From positions 89,764,780 through 89,828,779 of the forward strand of contig JASWHV010000009.1 in NCBI GenBank assembly GCA_030760725.1: 64,000 bases of DNA. The letters run 5' to 3'. Made by a program: the position numbers and the translations under genes. The stretch's first letter is position 1; the number at the start of each line of letters is the position of its first letter. Below the pieces are notes generated by a model. That model searched no databases. It was given only the letters and a program-made list of their open reading frames with translations, and was not told where the DNA came from. The DNA comes from Neostapfia colusana. Taxonomy: Eukaryota > Streptophyta > Magnoliopsida > Poales > Poaceae. Of the stretch, positions 1 to 10,050 are shown in pieces.

Positions 1-1430
1 AACCCGCAGGGCAGACGAACCGTGCTGGGGTGCCCTACTCAGCACCGAGAGGGTACAACCCGAACTTCAGGCCTCCATCAGCACCAGCACAGCCACAACG
101 TCAGTTTGTACAGCAGCCTCGCCCCGCATATCAACCTCGACCAGCAGTACAAGGACCCCCAAACCAACCCCAAGACGACAAAGGCCAGGCACCTAAGGTT
201 GGGGTGTAATGCTTTAACTGTGGTGAAGTGGGGCACTACGCCCATAAGTGCCCAAAGAAGAAACCCGCGCAGCCACAACAGCAGAATGTGATGCGAGGAC
301 GGGTGAACCACGTGACCATGGAGGAAGCGCAAGAGGCACCCGACGTGGTAGTTGGTAAGTTTCCTGCCAATTTACACATTGCAACCCTGTTGTTCGATTC
401 TGGTGCTACCCACTCGTTCATTGCCCAAGGGTTTGTTAAGAAGCATGATCTAGCAACAACACAAATGAACCATATGCTAGCAGTAAACTCTCCAGGTGGA
501 GAAATAAGGACAAGACAAGTGTGTCCCAAGGTGAATCTAGACATTAATGGGGTAGTATTTACTGCCAACCTCATAGTGATAGATTCACAAGGGATAGATA
601 TTATTTTGGGCATGGATTGGTTGACCAAACATAAGGGAATCATCCATTGTTCGACCAGAACGGTGGAACTAACTCACCCTAGTGGCACAAGAGTAAAGTT
701 CATAACAATACAAGAGCCTAGGAGGGACATTAAATTAAATAAAGTTGAGGTGAAAGTGGAGGAGATCAGGATTATCAGGGAATACCCAGACGTTTTTCCG
801 GAGGAGTTGCCAGGTATGCCTCCCGATCGTGAAGTGGAATTCGCGATTGAGCTAGTGCCTGGAACAGCTCCGATATACAAGAAACCTTATCGGATGGACT
901 CCAAACAGCTAGAAGAACTCAAGGAACATTTAAGAGAATTGACAGAGAAGGGGTACATTCGTCCTAGTTCCTCACCATGGGGAGCTCCAGTGATATTTGT
1001 GCCCAAGAAGGACGGGACCCAAAGGTTATGCGTAGACTACCATGCGTTGAATGAAGTAACCATCAAGAACAAGTACCCATTACCCCGCATTGAAGACTTG
1101 TTTGATCAGTTGAGGGGAGCTTGTGTGTTCTCGAAAATTGATCTCAGGTCGGGATACCACCAACTTAAGATAAGGCAAACTGATATTCCAAAGACAGCAT
1201 TCTTATCTCGGTACGGACTGTATGAATACACCATCATGCCTTTCGGGCTAAATAATGCCTCGGCATACTTCATGTATCTCATGAACAAGGTATTCATGGA
1301 ATATCTGGACAAATTTGTGGTGGTTTTCATTGATGACATTCTCGTATTTTCCAAAGATGAAGAAGAACATGAGAAACATCTAAGGTTGGTGTTGCAGAAG
1401 CTGAGAAAACACCAACTATATGCCAAGTGA
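1..1430 (+). pseudogene. Gyp-1 gag C-terminus, protease and reverse transcriptase (broken)
   Basis: The Gln/Pro-rich end of gag leads to a CCHC zinc knuckle (about 210-251), an aspartic protease with DSGA (Asp codon 396-398), and an RT with YPLPRIEDLFDQL and the catalytic FIDD pair (Asp codons 1332-1337). Compared with Gyp-2, a CAA codon just before the zinc knuckle has become TAA at 207-209, so the gag-pol frame is closed there. Near 1427 one T is lost from the GCCAAGTTGAGC context, which shifts the frame and ends the reading frame at TGA 1428-1430. The protein could not be made in one piece. The family is certain from residue-level similarity to the intact copy. Confidence 0.92.
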
Positions 1431-2604
1431 GCAAGTGTGTGTTTTGGCTGAAGAGAGTTCCCTTCTTAGGACATATAATCTCGGAGGGAGGAATCTCCGT
1501 AGATCCCACCAAGATCGAGGATGTACAGAAGTGGAATACCCCTGAGAATGTCGGGAAGTCCGAAGCTTCTTAGGATTGGCTGGGTATTATCGACGGTTTA
1601 TCGAGGGTTTCTCCAAGATCTCGAGACCCCTCACCAAACTGTTGGAGAAGGGAATCACTTTCACATGGACGCCGCAGTGCGAGACGAGTTTTCAAGAACT
1701 GAAGAAGAGATTGACAACAGCCCCAGTGCTAGTTATGCCAGATATGCAGAAAAACTTTTTGGTGTACTGCGATGCCTCTGGAAACAGGTTGGGATGTGTT
1801 CTCATGCAAGAGGGGCATGTCGTGGCTTACGCGTCCCGGCAGCTCCGGAAACACGAGAAGAACTATCCTACACTTGACCTAGAGCTAGCTGCAGTGGTAC
1901 ACGCGTTGAAGATTTGGCGGCACTACTTGATGGGGAAGAGAACAGAGATATATACGGATCATAAGAGGTTAAAGTACATTTTCACACAGCCAGATCTCAA
2001 CCTCAGGCAAAGGAGATGGTTAGAGCTAATCAACGACTTTGATGTGGGCATTAACTATCATCCTGGGAAAGCGAATGTCGTGGCAAATGCTTTAAGCCGG
2101 AAAGTGCAGGTCAATAGGTTGAGCTTGAAGGACATGCCTGCAGAATTGAAGGAAGATGTTATAAAACTCAATCTATGTCTGGTGAATAGTGGTGAGGCCA
2201 TCACCATGGAAGTGGACTCCACATTAGAGAAAGACATCCGCAATGGTCAGAAGAATAACGAGAAGATACAAGAGATTAGAGAACTCATCAAGGAAAATAA
2301 AGCCCCTGGGTTCACAGAGGATGAACAAGGTACGGTGTGGCATGGGAAAAGAATCTGTGTTCCTGAAGTGAAGGAGATCCGTGAATTGATTTTGAAGGAG
2401 GATCATGATTCCGACTATTCCATTCATCCTGGGAGTACGAAGATGTACCAGGACCTCAAGAGCAGGTATTGGTGGTATTGCATGAAACGAGATGTCGCGG
2501 AACATGTTGCCCTATGTGACACATGTCAGTTGGTGAAAGCAGAACATCAACGACCCGCGGGATTATTGCAACCACTCAAAGTACCTGAATGGAAATGGGA
2601 ATAA
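1431..2604 (+). pseudogene. Gyp-1 RT end, RNase H and integrase zinc-binding domain (broken)
   Basis: This continues the polyprotein. After a second one-base loss near 1555 (GTCGGGAAG where the intact copy has one more G), the frame reopens at about 1576 with the RT thumb, the RNase H core (YCDASGNRLG, DLELAAV, TDHK) and the integrase HHCC zinc finger (HDSDYSIHPG, then CDTC). It ends at TAA 2602-2604, where the intact copy has GAA just before the first integrase catalytic Asp. The RNase H motif has drifted (TDHKRLKY against TDHKSLKY). Confidence 0.9.
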
Positions 2605-3665
2605 ATCATTATGGATTTCATAGTTGGACTACCCAGGACCGACTACCCAGGACCCAATCAGGATATGATTCGATATGGGTCATCATTGACAGGCTAACCA
2701 AGGTAGCTCATTTCATCCCTGTGAAAGAAAGCTACAGCGGTTCCAAATTGGCAGAATTATACATGTCAAGGATCGTGTGTTTCCATGGAGTGCCAAAGAA
2801 GATAGTGTCCGATCGAGGGACACAGTTCACCTCAAGGTTCTGGCAGAAGTTGCATGAAACCATGGCAACTCATCTGAATTTTAGTTCTTCCTATCATCTC
2901 CAGACTGATGGACAGACGGGAACAACCAATCAGATCCTTGAGGACATGCTGAGAGCATGTGCACTCAAAAACATTCAGAGTTGGGATAAGATCTTACCGT
3001 ATGCGGAGTTCTCCTATAACAACAGCTATCAGGCTAGTATGAAAATGTCACCCTTTGAGGCTTTGTACGGGATGAAGTGCAGAACGCCCCTATTTTGGAA
3101 CCAAACGGGAGAAAGTAAAGTGTTTGGGCCCGAGGTACTACAAGAAGCCGAGGCGAAAGTGAGGGAAATCCGCAACAACTTGAGGATAGCACAAACACGA
3201 CCAAATAGCTATGCCGATGTACGGAGAAGAGAGCTCGTTTTCAACGTGGGAGACTATGTCTATCTCAAGGTGTCCCCTATTCGAGGACTTCGTCGGTTCA
3301 AGGTGAAAGGGAAGTTATCACCCCGATACATCGGACCCTTTCAAGTTCTGGAGAGGAAAGGCGAAGTGGCATATCAACTAGAACTACCGGCTCGCCTATC
3401 ATATGTGCATGACGTATTCCATGTGTCACAGCTCAAGAAATGTCTGAGGACGCCTGAAGAGATGTTACCCATGAATGAGGTTGACGTAGCTGAGGATCTG
3501 TCTTATGCCGAGCAACCATTCAAGATCTTGGAGACAATGGAACACCTCACAAGAAATAAAAGAATCCGGATGTGCAAGGTACAGTGGAAGCATCACTCGG
3601 AAGAGGAAGCCACATGGGAGCGAGAAGACGACCTTAAGGCACAGTTTCCAGAATTGTTTTCCTAG
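2605..3665 (+). pseudogene. Gyp-1 integrase core and chromodomain (inactive)
   Basis: The integrase catalytic core is followed by a C-terminal chromodomain (about 3490-3665) that normally directs integration to chromatin. Three lesions are visible. A 14-base tandem duplication of the GACTACCCAGGACC block at about 2630-2655 shifts the frame just after the first catalytic Asp. The catalytic Glu of the DDE triad is replaced by Gly (codon 2919-2921, QTGTTNQ where the intact copy has QTERTNQ). HPQTDG has become HLQTDG. The rest reads open to TAG 3663-3665. Confidence 0.9.
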
Positions 3666-3695
3666 AACCACCAATCTCGAGGATGAGATTTCATT

Positions 3696-3710
3696 TAAGG
3701 GGGGTAGAGC
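3696..3710 (+). promoter_or_regulatory. Polypurine tract of Gyp-1
   Basis: The run TAAGGGGGGTAGAGC lies directly before the LTR start TGTAACA. It is the usual primer site for plus-strand DNA synthesis. Gyp-2 has the same tract on the other strand at 44689-44707. Confidence 0.85.
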
Positions 3711-3944
3711 TGTAACAACCCAAAACTTGTTAAGAGGGGAATTTAAAATTTTTTGGACGTATTGCATGTGGTGCAGAAATTCAAATTCAAATTGGAATTC
3801 AAATTCAACTCAAAACAGAAAAGAAAAAGGAAAAGAAAAAGAAAAAAAACAAAACCCCGGCCAATGGGCCAAAACCCACCAGCCGGCCCACCCGCCCCCA
3901 CGCCAGCCCGCAGCCGCGCGCTCCCCTCTCTCTCTCACTGACAC

Positions 3945-3961
3945 GCGGGACCCACGTGTCA
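3945..3961 (+). promoter_or_regulatory. TCP-site/G-box composite in Gyp-1 LTR
   Basis: GCGGGACCCACGTGTCA contains GGACCCAC, matching the class I TCP consensus GGNCCCAC, overlapping CACGTG-type G-box sequence. Near-identical blocks occur in the LTRs of Gyp-2, Gyp-3 and LTR-7. Here it lies about 145 bp upstream of the TATA box. A regulatory role is inferred. Confidence 0.45.
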
Positions 3962-4106
3962 TCCCTCACCTCCCGCTCACACCAACAGCCGGACTCCTCC
4001 GCGCGCGCCTGGTCGCAACCGACTCCGGAAATCCGCGTCCCCAGCCCGACTCCCGGTCCCGGACGACTCCGGCTCGATCTAAACAGACACGCCGCCCTCC
4101 CTCATC

Positions 4107-4114
4107 TATAAAAA
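4107..4114 (+). promoter_or_regulatory. TATA box of Gyp-1 LTR
   Basis: TATAAAAA in the context CATCTATAAAAACGC, 396 bp from the LTR start. The Gyp-2 5' LTR has TATAAAAA at about the same distance from its start (minus strand, 53786-53793). Conserved position supports this as the core promoter, with transcription starting about 30 bp downstream. Confidence 0.65.
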
Positions 4115-4277
4115 CGCTGGCATCGCCCCGTTTTTCCCCACGATCGGCTGTTTTTCCTCCCGGTGAGAACCAAAGCTCCGATCACCCTTCTCTCTCGATA
4201 GCTGCTCGGATTTTCCGATCTAACACGCCGATCGTGTTCCACCGCCTCCAGGGAATCACGCAGGTGCAGAAAACTCG

Positions 4278-6879
4278 GTGTTTTGCGCTCTAGGCACAGC
4301 TCCGACGAGCACCGCAGCGGTTCCACCTCGGACCTCGATGTCGACCGTCTTCCAGGACCTCCGAGCTCAAGAAAAACCGCGAGGTGAGATCCCCGACCTC
4401 CCCTCTATCGATCTATGCCATGAAATCTCAGTTTTAGGAAGAATAGATGAAGATCCGAAGTTTTCCGGCGAGATCGCCGCCTCCCGCCGCCGCGCGCCGC
4501 CCGCGCACAGTCAGAGCGACGTGGCCGTTTATGCGCCGTCTATTTTAAATCGCACGGTAGAATTAAAACCCGCGCGTACCGGTTCGATGATCTAATCTGA
4601 GCCATCCACTTTAAATCGGACGGTCCACATCAGCCCCGCATTATAAAGGCCGGGATTCTTACGCGCTACCCCCTGGGGATCTCGGAAAACACGAGCTAGC
4701 CCCGGAAACTTCTGATCTAGCCCCTGGAACTTCAGAAATTCATGTAAATTCATTTAAAAATCAGTTTTAGCCCCTGGACTTAATAAAAATTAGGAAAACC
4801 CCTCTGTTATGTGTAGTTAGACCCCTGGAAATTTATGAAATAATATAATAGACCCTGTAGTGGGGTGAGTTTACCTTTTTAACCCTATATGATATTAAAT
4901 TTAGGAATTTGAATATGTGATTAGGATTTAAAATTTAAAAGGTGAGGCAAACACATTGTAAATTAAAATTTAAACTCTCCTAGCACTTGGAAAACTTTAG
5001 AATGAGTTAAAAATAGATTTTTAGCTGAAATGAATCTGTCTAGTTGATTGTTCATATTTATTAGTTATAGAAACATATTTTAGGCTAGGAAATAATTCTG
5101 AAAATTGGAAAAATGAATTTAAATTAGTTCACATCAGAGGAGAAGTTCCAAAATATATTATTTAATATTTTAGATCAGAACCTATTCTGTTTAGATGATA
5201 TGCCCTACTATTTAATATTAAAACTCACTTTTAGGCATAGAAAATAAATCTGCCAAATATAGGAAAATAGGAATGCATAACTAGAAAATGATAAATGAAG
5301 TCTTCAATTCCAAAGACTTCAGTTTAGGATTTGGTAGAAGATCTGAAAACCCATTTGGAGTAGGAAATTACCTTCCATGCAAACTTGGTAGCTAAAGAGG
5401 GTATTAAAGAATTTGTTTAAATTGGAAATTCATATATAGTGTGCAAACAGAAATCTGAATACAAAAGTTAGAAATAATATATATATATGTTTAAAAGTGC
5501 ATGTAGGCCAAAAATCAACACATCTAGGATAACCACAACACTTAGTAATGTGAATGACCTTCATAGGTATGTATGTGTGGTTTGTATGAAGTGAAAGTGT
5601 GAACTATGTCTTATGTATTGTTGTTTTCTTTTGCTATGTGTATTGGCATGAGTAGAACCTTCCCCAGAGCAAGTTCTCCCCTTCCAAGACCAAGGCTTTT
5701 CATTCCCAGAGCAGCAGGAAGAAGGCAAGTGTCGTTGACCACTTTGATCCTATGCTAGGATGTGTAGATAGAATTATTTGCATTGTCAATTGAAATATGA
5801 AACCCATGCTAGGATGTTTCCCTAGAATTGCATTACCTTGTTTCCTTGTATCTTGGGTTGGGATTTGTTTTATTATATCATTCACTCATATTACTTGTGC
5901 TTAGCCATGCTTAGAATGAGATAATTGGGATATGAGATCATCAGTTTGTTTACCTTACTCTTGAATGAGATATTATGAGTTATGTAGAGGTAGGGATCAA
6001 GGAAAGTTGTATGATTTGGTTGGTGCTGTGTGCACGAGACTCGGGTTTTTATTTAGTACTTGCCTGGATCCTAAGGACCGGTTCATGGAGCATGTAACCT
6101 GGCTTTACCGTGCCAACCACATGCTGAGATGGGGCAGCTTGGCCAATTAATTAGGTGTATCCCCGGCGTAGTATGGGTGTGTCGGATGGTGCGGGGAGTG
6201 GGTGTCAGCTGGACTACCATATGAAACGCAAGGCTCAAGAGGGGGCCACTGCAACGGGGTTGGAGCCTCTTGTATGCTGTTAGGGGTGAAACCTCAGTGG
6301 GCCCATACTCGTCGGGAATCCCTTTGTAAAGGCTTCGTAGTGATCTCCTAGCTACACACCTAGGAAGTGTGAATGTGGTTCGTGGCCACTGGCATAATGG
6401 AGGTTCTTTTAGTCCACCCGGCAACGGGGGATGAAATCACTACATGTGGGTACAGTGGTGCAAACTCTGCAGAGTCAAAACTGTCATGATAGCCGTGCTC
6501 ACGGTCAAGAGCGGCTTGGACTTATTCATGATTAGAATATGATGACCTTGGAGGTTGTGGATGTTAAGCGGGGAGCTTAACATTTGAAATGATGTTATGG
6601 TTATTTGATTATGATGATGGGTTGGGATATTGGGACCATTTCACCTATGTAGTAATGTAGGTGCTTAATTAAGCTAAGGTGATAGGTATTAATTGCGTAG
6701 TGCTTTAACCATGAGTTCAACCTTTCCTTGCTCTAGCCATGCATGACATAACTTTCCCACACTTCCTGAGTACCTACGGTACTCAAACTTGCATATTTGT
6801 TGGTTTAAATTGCTGCTCAGGTCAAGGGGACGATGTAGTGTTTAATGATCAAGACTTCGGACCCGAAGAAGGTTTCTAG
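4278..6879 (+). CDS. Candidate three-exon LTR microprotein, Gyp-1 copy
   Basis: Proposed exons are 4278-4383, 5653-5724 and 6821-6879, giving 79 codons including the stop. Intron 1 is GT-AG (GTGAGATC at 4384; ATGAG before 5653). Intron 2 is GC-AG (GCAAGTGT at 5725; TGCTGCTCAG ending 6820). Both are phase 1. Exon 2 begins just after an in-frame TGA (GCA TGA GTA GAA), so only splicing opens it. The product is acidic and Gln/Glu-rich and ends NDQDFGPEEGF. Gyp-2 has the same exon 2 and 3 lengths with no indel or stop. ATG 4338 is an alternative start. I do not recognise the protein; its existence is inferred from conserved frame and splice sites only. Confidence 0.4.
5725..6820 (+). other. Predicted GC-AG intron in Gyp-1 LTR
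   Basis: Donor AAG|GCAAGT and acceptor TTGCTGCTCAG|GT bound 1,096 bp; the Gyp-2 counterpart is 1,090 bp. It contains the palindrome cluster at 6464-6504 and a CCTTTGTAAAGG hairpin at 6321-6332. GC-AG introns are a rare but normal class, and the rest of this donor is near-consensus. Confidence 0.5.
6464..6504 (+). other. Three-palindrome cluster in Gyp-1 LTR
   Basis: ACTCTGCAGAGT (6464-6475), CTGTCATGATAG (6481-6492) and CCGTGCTCACGG (6493-6504). The second and third abut and could form two small RNA hairpins. Equivalent sequences with changed but still pairing stems occur in the Gyp-2, LTR-6, Gyp-3 and Gyp-4 LTRs. Confidence 0.6.
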
Positions 6880-7126
6880 GTTCATGGAGTCCCCCGGGCA
6901 ACGCCTGTGACGGAGCCCACAAGAATAATATTCCGCTGCTATTTTATTTACTTGTTATGAACTTATTATCGTCCATCGAGACATATGCTATGTAAGACTT
7001 ATTTATATTCGACACCTGGCTTGTAATAAATGATGCTTCACTATTTTTCATCACATGTATGAGAAAATGATCCTGGCATACTTGTGATATTCACTCGGTT
7101 GTTCTTCGGAGAAACCGGGTGTGACA

Positions 7127-8387
7127 AGACACTCGAAGAACAAGAGCCACGGGAGCAAGGCAAGTGCCCCTTGACCATATTGATCCCATGTTTTGAATCT
7201 GTTTTGTTTGCGAAAACGTGTACGCTTGAGTCAACTTGATGGGACACCCTTTTATAGGAGTTTACTAGTTTTGTTAACCATCCTTGTCATCAGGAAAGTT
7301 AATGAGTCAGGTATGGTCATCTTTTCTTTTTTTTTGCTTCCCTTAATTTACGGGATACGGGAAGCTGAATTAAAACATGGTTAGCTACTGCACTCATATG
7401 AATAATGATGATGAGAACGTGATGATGATAATGAGCATGGAATCGGGGGAGATCTAGGCAAGCTTGGTTCGTGGATGTTGCTGAATGAGATGGTGGTTTT
7501 ACTTGCCGTAGATCTAAGGACCGGTTCATGCCAGCACATGCCAGGAAAACAGTGCCACCACAAGGCCAAATATGGGTGCGGCTTAGCTGACTAATTAGGT
7601 ATGTTGCTAGCTTGTTATGGACCGTGGATGGTGCGGGGAATGGGAGTCGAGAGGGACTGCCCTGGGAACTGCATGGCACAAGAGGGGGCCCGTGGGTGGG
7701 AGAATGGTGATTCGAGCCTGCCGGTGAAACCTCAGTGAGTCCATACATCTAGTATCCCCTTTGTAAAGGCTATTTTGTGATCTCTTGGCCATACACCGAC
7801 GGTTGTGTACTGGTATAATGGAGGTTTTGCAGTCGCCAACGGGTGATGAAATGACAAACTTGTGGGCAAAGTGGTGCCACCTCTGCAGAGTGTAAAACTA
7901 TCATGATTGCCGTGCTTCCGGTCACATGCACCTGGCCAACTCACATGATTAGAGGGAAAACTTGGGATGGATGTTCGGTATGGTTATGGTATGGTCATTG
8001 GGATTGGTTGTGGGACTGTTTTGAGTCATGACATTGAGTTTGGTTTTAGTTATACGAATATGTGATGGTTATGAATGAGTATGAGATGAACTTGAGAGAG
8101 GTTAATGGCTCGTTGAGACTTGATAAATGGTGAATTATGATGGAGAAAATGATGCTGAATTACTTGGTCATGTTGGGATAAATATCACTTAGAAATAGTT
8201 GATGTTTTTATCATGTTGTGAAATAAAATTCGCTTTCTGCAATGAGCCCTTTTTATTCCTACCTTGTTGTAAGCTACATGTCATACTTTTCCCGCACTTG
8301 CTGAGTACGACATGTACTCACCCTTGCATTATCACATAAACATCAGCAACAGGAGAAGAGTACTTCGAGGACCATGTGGAGTACTAG
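7127..8387 (+). CDS. LTR-6 copy 1 microprotein, exons 2 (part) and 3
   Basis: Exon 2 runs to G7159, where AG|GCAAGT opens a 1,193-bp GC-AG intron (7160-8352, ending CAGCAACAG). Exon 3 is 8353-8387 and ends in TAG. The join is phase 1, as in Gyp-1 and Gyp-2, and exon 3 reads EEYFEDHVEY, again acidic. The start of exon 2 is cut off by Gyp-1. Confidence 0.35.
7881..7921 (+). other. Palindrome cluster in LTR-6 copy 1
   Basis: CTCTGCAGAG (7881-7890), CTATCATGATTG (7898-7909, one stem mismatch) and CCGTGCTTCCGG (7910-7921, imperfect). The order and spacing match Gyp-1. A CCTTTGTAAAGG hairpin is at 7758-7769. Confidence 0.5.
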
Positions 8388-8656
8388 GCGTGCGAACTAC
8401 CGTCAACATGCCTGTGGAGTTGAAGATGGAGCCTGCTGCTATTTAGTTATTTCCGCTGTCGTTTAGAGACTTCCGCTGCAAGAATAAGTTAGAGATTCAT
8501 GAGTGAGACAATGAGTCGATGTAATAAAGTACTTAAACAATATTTATTCGTGGTTATATTCTGAATTCATTTTGTGGATTACATGTGTATGTGTGATGAA
8601 CATCTTGGGCACACATATGCATTAACTTGGTTCTGTTTTCGGAACCGGGTGTCAGA

Positions 8657-10050
8657 GCACAATCAGGCGCTGCTCTTTTGTGTGGACAGCTCGAGTAGCC
8701 GGTGTTCGGGTAGGCTGTGGCGATCAGAACACGGCGAGCAGCGCTGGCTTCTACTCACGCGGGAGAGAAACACCGAGAGCTGAGCTACGAGTGAGCAGAA
8801 GACTTCGGTTGTGCTACCGTGTGAGAGATAAAGGCGAGGCGAGCCTCAGAAGAGCAGGAGCAGGCGAGCCACCGAGCGAGGTCGAGCAGCTGCTGTCGAG
8901 GGCGCGCGCGTCCAGGAGAAAACAGAGGCGGTTGTTGAATTGTGGTGTATGACATGTGGGTCCCGCCTTCTCATTTTATTTCCCCACTGTGCTTTGAGAT
9001 TCCCACGCATACGTGGTCCAAATCTCACCAACTTTGGAGGATGGGCTCAACAAAATGTGAGGAATTTGAATATGAAATCTTATTTCAAAATTGAGCACAT
9101 TTGGTTCACATTCCAAATTTAAATTTGAATTTGAACGTGCTCGCAAATGCTCCTTCGAATAAATGGTAGATGAGCTCCAAAATTCTTCAAATTTGAAACT
9201 TAAGCTCTTGAATACTTGAGGAATGCATTGGTGGATTCACTCGAATGCATTTAGAAAATCTGATCATGAATCCTTGTAAACGATTCAAATTTGTGTTTAA
9301 ATCTCCCTCATCTTCTACTCATAAAGGATGTGCACATGAGTGAGATTGGTGGAGTGAATTTCTTTCCTCATGTCAACCTGTGTTAAACATGGTCTAAAGA
9401 AAATTGTTAACTCTATTACATGACCATTTTTGGGTTCATTATTTCATGTGACATATGATCAAGCAATTCCTTTGCTTTAACTTTGTTTTGTAAGTTGAAA
9501 TCAACTCTCAAAAATATCTCCAAAGTTTGCAAAGGATGAAATTCAATTTTGTGGAGTTGAAAACTGAACTGCCTTTGGAGAATTGGTCACAATTCATCCA
9601 AATTCAAATATGTATTTGAATTCATTGTACATTTAGGTCTATTTGAATTAATTGTACATTTAGGTCTGTTTAGCAAATATCTTTAAAAATTCATGAGACT
9701 TTGCCTACCCCCTAATTTGGACCTAAAGAATTTAAATATGAAACCAGATCTTTGGTTTGGCTGCTGCAAATGAGGTTTTGATCACAACAGTTTGCATTCC
9801 TATTGTTGCCCTCATTTGAAATTTGAATTTAAAAATCTGAATTCCATTTCCCCTTGCACGTGAGAGCTTACACATGGGTTTTAAAATAACATTGTCCCCC
9901 AACACTCAGTTGATCCTAGGGTAGAGTGGTGGGACACTCATGTGTGTCATCACATTTGGAAAAATTTAAACAAGTCCAAATTTTCATAACTTGAAACCAA
10001 ATGGTGTTCAAACTTCAGTCCCTTTGTATTCCAAATTTGGGACCTTTACA
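8657..10050 (-). repeat. LTR-7 fragment, related to the Gyp-4 LTR
   Basis: From about 9500 to 10050 it matches the end of the left Gyp-4 LTR (25390-25925), finishing GGGACCTTTACA, which read on the minus strand is the LTR start TGTAAAGGTCCC. The stretch 8657-9500 has only patchy similarity, for example TGACATGTGGGTCCCGCC at 8950-8967. Immediately right of 10050 the Gyp-5 gag resumes, so this LTR inserted into Gyp-5; its other half is out of the window. No gene is seen here. Confidence 0.65.

Larger units (their letters stand above)
1..7126 (+). mobile_element. Gyp-1: Ty3/gypsy chromovirus, 3' part, decayed
   Basis: The window opens inside the gag of a gypsy element and follows it through protease, reverse transcriptase, RNase H, integrase and chromodomain to a polypurine tract and a 3' LTR that begins TGTAACAACC and ends GGGTGTGACA. 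It belongs to the same family as the intact Gyp-2 (41235-54217, opposite strand), which was used to read its lesions. The 5' LTR, ORF0 and most of gag lie outside the window. It inserted into LTR-6 copy 1; AGACA at 7127-7131 is the likely right target-site copy, but the left copy cannot be seen. Confidence 0.93.
3711..7126 (+). repeat. 3' LTR of Gyp-1 (3,416 bp)
   Basis: It starts TGTAACAACCC after the polypurine tract and ends CCGGGTGTGACA (TG...CA). It aligns along its length with both Gyp-2 LTRs read on the minus strand, but with many substitutions and indels, so it is clearly older. It carries a TATA box about 400 bp in, the three-exon LTR reading frame described separately, and the palindrome cluster at 6464-6504. 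Confidence 0.93.
7127..8656 (+). repeat. LTR-6 copy 1, right part, split by Gyp-1
   Basis: It aligns with the reverse complement of the solo LTR at 10835-13572 from GAGCCACGGGAGCAAGG to the terminus ...ACCGGGTGTCA. The left part of this LTR must lie beyond Gyp-1, outside the window. No primer-binding site follows its end, so it is a 3' or solo LTR; it appears to sit in LTR-7. The terminal base or two are uncertain (GTCAGA where the solo copy predicts GTCACA). Confidence 0.8.

Noticed and set aside
8574..8952. Two overlapping plus-strand reading frames
   Set aside because: They cross the LTR-6/LTR-7 boundary, are Arg/Glu/Ser-rich from GC-rich LTR sequence and have no recognisable domain or conservation.
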